From NCBI RefSeq assembly GCF_003399625.1, contig NZ_NBXA01000007.1, forward strand, positions 310,001 through 374,000: a DNA stretch of 64,000 bases, in the 5' to 3' direction. The stretch's first letter is position 1. Every line of letters begins with the position of its first letter. A program made the translations under genes and the position numbers. The notes below the pieces were generated by a model. The model ran no database searches. It was not told the DNA's origin and was given only the letters and a program-made list of their open reading frames with translations. This DNA is from Subtercola boreus (GTDB taxonomy: Bacteria; Actinomycetota; Actinomycetes; Actinomycetales; Microbacteriaceae). Shown in pieces: positions 58,623 to 64,000 of this stretch.

Positions 58623-59639
58623 ATGGAATTCGGAGCAGTTCTCCAGACCCACCCGCCGGCGTCGCGAACGCTGGCGCTCGCGAAACTCGCCGAGCAGCAC
58701 GGCTTCGACTACGCGTGGACGTTCGACTCCCACCTGCTCTGGCAGGAGCCGTACGTCATCTACAGCCAGATCCTCAACGAGACCCACCGCATCAAGGTCG
58801 GGCCGATGGTCACGAACCCCGCGACCCGCGACTGGACGGTCACGGCATCCATCTTCGCGACCCTGAACGAGATGTACGGCAACCGCACGATCTGCGGCAT
58901 CGGCCGGGGCGACTCCGCAGTGCGCACGACGAACCGTGCCCCCACCACGTTGAAGACCCTGCGGGAGTCGATCCACGTGATCCGGGAGCTCGCGAACAGC
59001 CGCGCTGTGGAGTACAACGGGGCGACGGTGCAGTTCCCCTGGAGCCGCGGCTCCGAGCTCGAGGTCTGGGTCGCCGCCTACGGCCCGCTCGCCCTCAAGC
59101 TCACCGGTGAGGTCGGCGACGGTTTCATCCTGCAACTCGCCGACGTCGACATCGCCGAATGGATGATCAAGACCGTCCGGAATGCGGCCGAGAAGGCCGG
59201 TCGTGACCCGATGTCCATCAAGTTCTGCGTGGCCGCACCGATGTACATCGGCGACGACTGGGAGCACATGCGCGACCAGTGCCGCTGGTTCGGAGGCATG
59301 GTGGGCAACCACGTGGCAGACATCGTGTCGAAGTACGGTACCGACTCGAACGTCCCGAAGGCGCTCACCGACTACATCGAGGCGCGCCAGGGCTACGACT
59401 ACAACCAGCACGGCCTCGCCGGCAACGAGCACGCGAACTTCGTTCCCGACGAGATCGTCGACCGCTTCTGCCTGCTCGGCACGGCCGACCAGCACATCGA
59501 GAAGCTGAAGGCGCTGAAGGAGCTCGGCGTCGACCAGTTCGCGGGTTACCTCCAGCACGACAACAAAGAGGAGACCCTGCGGGTCTACGGCGAAGCCGTC
59601 ATCCCCGCGATGCGAGAGCACATCACGGCGACCGCATGA
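58623..59639 (+). CDS. F420-dependent LLM oxidoreductase, TIGR03842 type
   Basis: 338-residue luciferase-like oxidoreductase matching the pattern I recall for TIGR03842, a family repeatedly found beside dihydropyrimidinase. It has M-E-F-G-A-V-L-Q-T near the start, D-Y-A-W-T-F-D-S-H-L-L-W near residue 28, V-G-P-M-V-T-N-P near 58, G-I-G-R-G-D-S near 98 and E-V-W-V-A-A-Y-G-P near 140, typical of F420-binding TIM barrels. It sits 76 bp after dihydropyrimidinase and overlaps the next gene (ATGA). The reaction is not established; reduction or oxidation of a pyrimidine ring is the obvious candidate. Confidence 0.85.
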   Translation: MEFGAVLQTHPPASRTLALAKLAEQHGFDYAWTFDSHLLWQEPYVIYSQILNETHRIKVGPMVTNPATRDWTVTASIFATLNEMYGNRTICGIGRGDSAVRTTNRAPTTLKTLRESIHVIRELANSRAVEYNGATVQFPWSRGSELEVWVAAYGPLALKLTGEVGDGFILQLADVDIAEWMIKTVRNAAEKAGRDPMSIKFCVAAPMYIGDDWEHMRDQCRWFGGMVGNHVADIVSKYGTDSNVPKALTDYIEARQGYDYNQHGLAGNEHANFVPDEIVDRFCLLGTADQHIEKLKALKELGVDQFAGYLQHDNKEETLRVYGEAVIPAMREHITATA

Positions 59640-60535
59640 CGATGACAACGGGGGCGGGCCTGGCGCGCCGTCGCTGGAGCGCCCTGCTCTGGGGCCTGCT
59701 CGGCGTCGTGCTGCTCGCGGTGCTCTGGGAGGGTTACAAGGCGGTCGGGCCGCCGACCGGCGTTGTGCTGTTCGACACGAGCATCCTGCCGAAGACCGAC
59801 GACCGCTCCATGCCGCACCTGGTCGACATGCTGTCCCGGGCGATCGAGCCGGTGAACACGTCCGCAGGATCCCCGCCGGTCTGGGTGGCGGTCATCGGCG
59901 CGGCGCTCACCAGCCTCGGCGTCGCGGCGGTGGGCTGGGCGATCGGCTCGGTGGTCGGCTTCCTCATTGCTCTCCTCATGCAGCGGCTGCAGGTCACCGA
60001 GCGTGCCGTGTTGCCCTGGCTCATCCTCAGCCAGACCGTGCCGCTCATCGCCCTCGCGCCGGTGATCGTCGCCTGGGGTGGCAAGATCCAGATCGGCGCC
60101 TTCTCCTGGGACCGGTGGATGTCCGTGGCCGTCATCGCCTCGTACCTGGCGTTCTTCCCGGTGGCCGTCGGTGCACTCCGAGGGCTGCAGTCGCCCGACA
60201 CGATCCATGTCGAACTGATGCGCAGCTACAACGCCGGCTGGTTCCGGACGCTCCTGAAACTCCGGTTGCCGGCCAGCGTGCCCTACCTGCTTCCCGCTCT
60301 CCGGCTCGGAGCGGCGAGTGCCATCGTCGGCACGGTGGTGGCCGAGGTCTCGACGGGGTACAAGGGCGGAATCGGCCGCATGATCATCGAATTCGCGCAG
60401 TCGGGTACGTCCGATCCCGCCAAGGCCTACGCACCGATCGCCGGGGCCGTCGTGCTCGGGCTCGTCTCGGCGGGCATCGTGGCACTGATCGGACTGACTC
60501 TCAGACGTTTCAACAGACAGGAAGCGGCATCGTGA
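59636..60535 (+). CDS. ABC transporter permease, nitrate/thiamine-precursor type
   Basis: 299-residue inner-membrane permease of the SsuC/NrtB/ThiX class. About six hydrophobic helices are present, with the EAA-like loop L-M-R-S-Y-N-A-G-W-F-R-T-L-L-K-L-R-L-P-A near residue 200. Between the first and second helices it carries an external insert of about 50 residues (G-P-P-T-G-V to S-P-P-V-W-V) that SsuC-type permeases lack. The ATG overlaps the stop of the LLM gene; an ATG two codons later is possible. It pairs with the second permease downstream. Confidence 0.9.
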   Translation: MTMTTGAGLARRRWSALLWGLLGVVLLAVLWEGYKAVGPPTGVVLFDTSILPKTDDRSMPHLVDMLSRAIEPVNTSAGSPPVWVAVIGAALTSLGVAAVGWAIGSVVGFLIALLMQRLQVTERAVLPWLILSQTVPLIALAPVIVAWGGKIQIGAFSWDRWMSVAVIASYLAFFPVAVGALRGLQSPDTIHVELMRSYNAGWFRTLLKLRLPASVPYLLPALRLGAASAIVGTVVAEVSTGYKGGIGRMIIEFAQSGTSDPAKAYAPIAGAVVLGLVSAGIVALIGLTLRRFNRQEAAS

Positions 60536-61377
60536 CCGACACTGCCCGCACCACCACCCCCGCACCCTCCGAGGTGCTCCCGGCCATCTCCGTGCGTGCG
60601 GCCGGCAAGATCTTCACGGTGGCGAAGGGTGCCGAGGTGCAGGCGCTCACCGGCATCGACCTGACGGTCGCCCCGGGCGAGTTCGTCTCCCTCATCGGCC
60701 CCTCCGGCTGCGGCAAGAGCACCCTGTTGCGGCTCATCGCCGATCTCGACTCCGCCACCAGCGGCGAGATCCTCGTGTTCGGCAAGACCGCCCGGCAGGC
60801 CAGGCTCGACCAGGAGTACGGCATCGCGTTCCAGAGCGCGGGGCTCCTGCCGTGGCGATCCGTGCAGGCGAACATCGAGCTGCCGCTCGAACTGCACGGC
60901 GTGGGCAAGGCCGAGCGCGCCGCCCGAGCCGAGGAACTCATCGAACTCGTCGGGCTCACAGACTTCAGGAGCCGCTTCCCCGACCAGCTCTCGGGCGGAA
61001 TGCAGCAGCGAGTGGCCATTGCCCGCTCGCTCGCCGAGAGGCCGAAACTGCTGCTGATGGACGAACCGTTCGGTGCCCTCGACGAGATGACACGCGAGCG
61101 AATGCAGCAGGAGCTCGTGCGCATCTGCTCCGAGACGGGCGCCGCTGTGGTCTTCGTCACGCACTCCATCCCCGAGGCCGTGTTCCTCTCCGACCGGGTC
61201 GTCGTGATGTCACCGCGACCGGGCCGCATCGTCGACATCGTGTCGGTGGATCTCGGTGCGGGTACCTCGCGCAGCGACTCCCTCCGCGAGAACCCGGCGT
61301 TCTTCGCCGGGGTGACCGCCGTGCGGGAAGCGCTCCACGGGTCCCCCGTCGCCCCCCTCGGCGCGGATCTCCGATGA
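60532..61377 (+). CDS. ABC transporter ATP-binding protein, SsuB/TauB type
   Basis: 281-residue ATPase. Walker A G-P-S-G-C-G-K-S-T near residue 59, Q-loop F-Q-S-A-G-L-L-P-W (typical of the nitrate/taurine/pyrimidine subfamily), signature L-S-G-G-M-Q-Q-R, Walker B L-L-L-M-D-E-P-F-G-A-L-D and switch His in V-T-H-S-I-P-E-A are complete. The GTG start overlaps the permease stop and has AGGAAG upstream. It lies between the two permease genes, which suggests a heterodimeric transporter. Confidence 0.94.
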   Translation: MTDTARTTTPAPSEVLPAISVRAAGKIFTVAKGAEVQALTGIDLTVAPGEFVSLIGPSGCGKSTLLRLIADLDSATSGEILVFGKTARQARLDQEYGIAFQSAGLLPWRSVQANIELPLELHGVGKAERAARAEELIELVGLTDFRSRFPDQLSGGMQQRVAIARSLAERPKLLLMDEPFGALDEMTRERMQQELVRICSETGAAVVFVTHSIPEAVFLSDRVVVMSPRPGRIVDIVSVDLGAGTSRSDSLRENPAFFAGVTAVREALHGSPVAPLGADLR

Positions 61378-62207
61378 CGACCACCGTCTCCGCCGCCGCC
61401 ATGGCCACCGATCCGTCCGCCGGCGGAGCGGGCGCCGGCCGAGGGGCCGCAGGGCGATCCGTCGCGCGCTCGGTGCTTCCCCCGGTCGTGCTCGGCGTGG
61501 CCTTCCTGCTCGTCTGGCAGCTCGCCGTGGTCGCCTTCGACATCAAGCCGTACCTGCTGCCGAGCCCGACCGACATCGTCGGCCAGATCGTCATCGTCTT
61601 CCCGTTGCTCTGGTCCTCGCTGCTCGCAACCGGCCTGAATGCGCTGATCGGGCTCGTGCTCGGCGGTGTCCTTGCCGTCGTTCTCGCCCTTCTCGCCTCG
61701 CGGGTCACGATCTTCGACCGGATGATCGTGCCGATCGTCGCGGCCGTCGCCGTCGTACCCATCGTCGCCCTCGCGCCCATCCTGAACACGATGTTCGGAT
61801 CGACCTCCGACACGCCCCGGCGGGTCGTCGTGCTGATCGTCGTCTTCGCGCCGATCTTCATCAACACGCTCCGTGGTCTCCGCCAGGTGCGGCCGGTGCA
61901 CCGTGACCTGATGCGGGCCTATGCCGCCTCGAACTGGCAGCTCACCCGCACGGTCACGCTCCCGGGGGCCGTGCCGTTCATCTTCACGGGGCTCCGCATC
62001 GCGGCACCGCTCGGCGTCATCTCCGCCATCGTCGCGGAGTACTTCGGCGGGCTGCAGAACGGTCTCGGCTCCCGCATCACCTCCGCCGCGGCGAACAGCG
62101 CCTACCCCCGGGCCTGGGCCTACGTGTTCGGCGCGATCATCCTGGGCCTCGTCTTCTACGGCGTCACTCTGCTGCTCGAACGGCTCGCGAGCCGCCGCAG
62201 GGCCTGA
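61374..62207 (+). CDS. ABC transporter permease, second subunit
   Basis: 277-residue permease of the same class. A Gly/Ala-rich leader of about 28 residues is followed by six hydrophobic segments; the EAA-like loop reads L-M-R-A-Y-A-A-S-N-W-Q-L-T-R-T-V-T-L-P-G near residue 180. The ATG overlaps the ATPase stop. Compared with the first permease it lacks the external insert, so the two subunits form unequal halves. The binding protein follows 91 bases downstream. Confidence 0.92.
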   Translation: MTTTVSAAAMATDPSAGGAGAGRGAAGRSVARSVLPPVVLGVAFLLVWQLAVVAFDIKPYLLPSPTDIVGQIVIVFPLLWSSLLATGLNALIGLVLGGVLAVVLALLASRVTIFDRMIVPIVAAVAVVPIVALAPILNTMFGSTSDTPRRVVVLIVVFAPIFINTLRGLRQVRPVHRDLMRAYAASNWQLTRTVTLPGAVPFIFTGLRIAAPLGVISAIVAEYFGGLQNGLGSRITSAAANSAYPRAWAYVFGAIILGLVFYGVTLLLERLASRRRA

Positions 62208-62298
62208 GAACGTTTAACCGCACCACCGTTCCACCTGCACCACCACCGCACCACCTTCACCGCACCACCCGTCCAGCACACAGATCAACGGAGGAAAG

Positions 62299-63453
62299 AT
62301 GAAGCACAGCAGACGCATCACCCTCGGCGCGGCAGCCATCGCCGCGTCGGCAGCCCTCATCCTGAGCGGATGCTCGAGCTCGTCGGGTACCGGCGACACC
62401 GCCAGTTCGAGTGGGGGAGCCCTGACCCCCGTGAAGCTGCAGTTGCAGTGGTTCACGCAGGCGCAGTTCGCGGGTTACTACGCCGCCCTCGACCAGGGCT
62501 ACTTCGCCGACGAGGGCCTCGACGTCACCATCGTCGAAGGCGGAACGGACATCGTTCCGCAGACCCAGCTGGCAGACGGCGCCGTGGACTACGCCGTGGC
62601 CTGGGTTCCGAAGGCGCTCGCATCGCGCGAGCAGGGCGCCGGCATCACGGATGTCGCCCAGATCCTGCAGAAGTCGGGCACCCTGCAGGTGTCGATGGCC
62701 GACAAGAACATCACGACCGCCGCCGATCTCAAGGGCAAGACCGTCGGCAACTGGGGCTACGGCAACGAGTTCGAGATGTTCGCCGGCATCACCAAGGCGG
62801 GTCTCGACCCCGCGACAGACGTCAAGCTCGTACAGCAGGCGTTCGACGAGTCGGGCCTCCTCGACGGATCGATCGACGCCGCGCAGGCCGAGACCTACAA
62901 CGAGTACGCGCAGATCCTCGAGACCATGAACCCGGCGACCGGCAAGCTGTACCAGCCGAGCGACCTCAACGTGATCGACTGGAACACCGAGGGCACCGCA
63001 ATGCTCCAGGACGCGATCTGGGCGAACACCGAGAAGCTCAACAGCGACCAGGCCTACCAGGACCAGACGGTGAAGTTCCTCACGGCTGCGCTCAAAGGCT
63101 GGATCTACGCCCGCGACAACCCCGAGAAGGCTTCAGCCATCGTCGTGGCCAAGGGGTCGCAGCTCGGCGCGAGCCACCAGCTCTGGCAGACCAATGAGAT
63201 CAACAAGCTCATCTGGCCGTCGGCAGCCGGTGTGGGAATCATCGACGACGCCTCCTGGAAGCAGACCGTCGACGTCGCCATGACGGCCAAGAACCTCGAA
63301 GGCACGACCGTCATCACGAAGGCGCCCGACTCCGACGCGTACACGAACACCTACGTGCAGAAGGCGCTCGACGCGCTGAAGGCCGAGGGCGTCGACGTCA
63401 CGGGAACGTCCTACAAGCCCATCACCGTCACCCTCACCGAGGGCGGCAAGTAA
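62299..63453 (+). CDS. ABC substrate-binding lipoprotein, NMT1/THI5-like
   Basis: 384-residue binding protein. The lipoprotein signal ends in L-I-L-S-G-C near residue 24. The NMT1/THI5 fold starts V-K-L-Q-L-Q-W-F-T-Q-A-Q-F-A-G-Y-Y-A-A near residue 45, a motif shared with proteins that bind pyrimidine-like ligands (ThiY, RibY-like). D-L-K-G-K-T-V-G-N-W-G-Y-G near 148 is the hinge region. GGAGGAAAG precedes the ATG. The operon context predicts a pyrimidine, dihydropyrimidine or hydantoin ligand, but that is inference. Confidence 0.92.
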   Translation: MKHSRRITLGAAAIAASAALILSGCSSSSGTGDTASSSGGALTPVKLQLQWFTQAQFAGYYAALDQGYFADEGLDVTIVEGGTDIVPQTQLADGAVDYAVAWVPKALASREQGAGITDVAQILQKSGTLQVSMADKNITTAADLKGKTVGNWGYGNEFEMFAGITKAGLDPATDVKLVQQAFDESGLLDGSIDAAQAETYNEYAQILETMNPATGKLYQPSDLNVIDWNTEGTAMLQDAIWANTEKLNSDQAYQDQTVKFLTAALKGWIYARDNPEKASAIVVAKGSQLGASHQLWQTNEINKLIWPSAAGVGIIDDASWKQTVDVAMTAKNLEGTTVITKAPDSDAYTNTYVQKALDALKAEGVDVTGTSYKPITVTLTEGGK

Positions 63454-63551
63454 TAGTCCGTACGACCCCGGGCTGGCCATCCGTCGTCGCCGCCACATGC
63501 GGCAGGCACCGGATGCCCAGCCCACCACTCGACACGAAGAAGGCACCACTC

Positions 63552-64000
63552 ATGGATCTCAACCCCGAAGACGGAAAGCTCGCCTACGAACTCGACCGCG
63601 CCCACGTCTTCCACTCCTGGTCGGCCCAGGCCGCGCTGAAGCCGATGGTCATCGCCGGCGGCCTCGGCAGCACCGTCTGGGACTTCGACGGCAACCGCTA
63701 TCTCGATTTCTCGAGCCAGCTCATCAATGTGAACATCGGTCACCAGCACCCGGCCGTGACCGCGGCCATCCGCGCGCAGACCGAGGTTCTCACCACCGTC
63801 GCCCCGGCAGCGGCGAACCTCGCGAGGGGCAGAGCCGCCCAGCGCATCCTCGAACGGGCCGGCCACGGCTTCAGCAAGGTCTTCTTCACCAACGGCGGCG
63901 CGGACGCCAACGAGAACGCCTTCCGCATGGCCAGGCTCTACACCGGGCGCGACAAGATCCTCTCGGCCTACCGCTCCTACCACGGCAACACCGGGGCGGC
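63552..64000 (+). CDS. class III aminotransferase (omega-amino acid:pyruvate type), 3' end missing
   Basis: Partial gene leaving at the right edge; 149 residues are present with no stop. The N-terminal half of a class III PLP aminotransferase is visible: W-D-F-D-G-N-R-Y-L-D-F-S-S-Q near residue 41, N-I-G-H-Q-H-P-A-V near 60, F-F-T-N-G-G-A-D-A-N-E-N-A near 113 and S-Y-H-G-N-T near 143. AAGAAGG precedes the ATG. In this operon it would take the amino group off beta-alanine or beta-aminoisobutyrate, the end product of pyrimidine breakdown, giving malonate or methylmalonate semialdehyde. The PLP lysine lies outside the window. Confidence 0.88.
   Translation, partial: MDLNPEDGKLAYELDRAHVFHSWSAQAALKPMVIAGGLGSTVWDFDGNRYLDFSSQLINVNIGHQHPAVTAAIRAQTEVLTTVAPAAANLARGRAAQRILERAGHGFSKVFFTNGGADANENAFRMARLYTGRDKILSAYRSYHGNTGA

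Noticed and set aside
1-64000. tRNA, rRNA, riboswitch, prophage or insertion sequence
   Set aside because: Inspection of all intergenic spaces (none longer than about 240 bp) showed no cloverleaf-like sequence with a CCA-type end, no conserved riboswitch core (including upstream of thiL), and no transposase or integrase motif in any reading frame.

Overview
The window is 64 kb of high-GC, gene-dense DNA from an actinobacterium, most likely a member of Microbacteriaceae. Supporting signs are strong G/C third-position bias, many GTG starts and ATGA/TGATG gene overlaps, the order leuC-leuD-murA-plsC-gpsA-ddl followed by DUF3515-thiL and rsmD/recG/coaD, coenzyme F420 genes, DtxR-type iron boxes, an actinobacterial LexA box, and small DUF7882 proteins typical of that family. 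No rRNA, tRNA, CRISPR array, insertion sequence or prophage was recognised. No gene-free stretch exceeds about 240 bp.

Layout. 0-8.5 kb: a partial DUF7882 gene, an unknown gene, a flavin/pyridoxamine oxidase-like protein, the sbcD-sbcC repair nuclease, an FAD-linked (D-lactate/glycolate type) oxidase and a two-domain HTH regulator. 8.5-18.1 kb: a mixed block with a PRC-barrel protein, a DUF222-HNH protein, a PEBP/YbhB-like protein, a MinD-like ATPase with a long acidic linker, a quinone oxidoreductase, a SCO6745-like protein, a PfkB sugar kinase and a maltokinase-cap-like protein. 18.2-22.4 kb: an iron-siderophore ABC uptake system on the minus strand with two DtxR-like boxes. 22.4-27.1 kb: a stand-alone FabH, an acyl-CoA dehydrogenase, a Tat-exported ferritin-like protein and an LANTG-anchored wall protein. 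27.3-29.2 kb: a LexA-controlled small protein and a PadR/DUF4097 operon with a visible promoter and operator repeats.

29.3-41.9 kb: leucine biosynthesis (leuCD), envelope and lipid genes (murA, plsC, gpsA, ddl), then an inserted block (aldo-keto reductase, M3 oligopeptidase, DUF2809 protein), then DUF3515-thiL and a second DUF7882 gene. 41.9-44.1 kb: a TetR/MFS efflux pair. 44.2-49.0 kb: rsmD, recG, coaD and a small secreted pair (I36-type inhibitor plus lipoprotein). 49.1-54.7 kb: F420 biosynthesis (cofE-cofC, then cofD) with a spermidine-synthase-like protein, an alpha/beta hydrolase and an LLM flavoprotein.

54.7-64 kb: a MocR-type regulator divergent from a catabolic operon containing beta-ureidopropionase/nitrilase, dihydropyrimidinase, an F420-dependent LLM oxidoreductase of TIGR03842 type, a permease/ATPase/permease/substrate-binding ABC importer of the NMT1/THI5 class and a class III aminotransferase cut by the right edge. 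This looks like an import-and-degrade system for pyrimidines or hydantoins. The LLM enzyme stands where a dihydropyrimidine dehydrogenase would be expected, and the same window supplies F420 biosynthesis genes. This is the best candidate for an incompletely described system here.

A second theme is that at least ten ordinary genes carry short in-frame tandem repeats (9-24 bp units) encoding Gly/Ala/Ser/Pro/Asp/Thr-rich inserts or tails. One hexamer array spans the murA stop and the plsC start. Two convergent gene ends carry large perfect palindromes.
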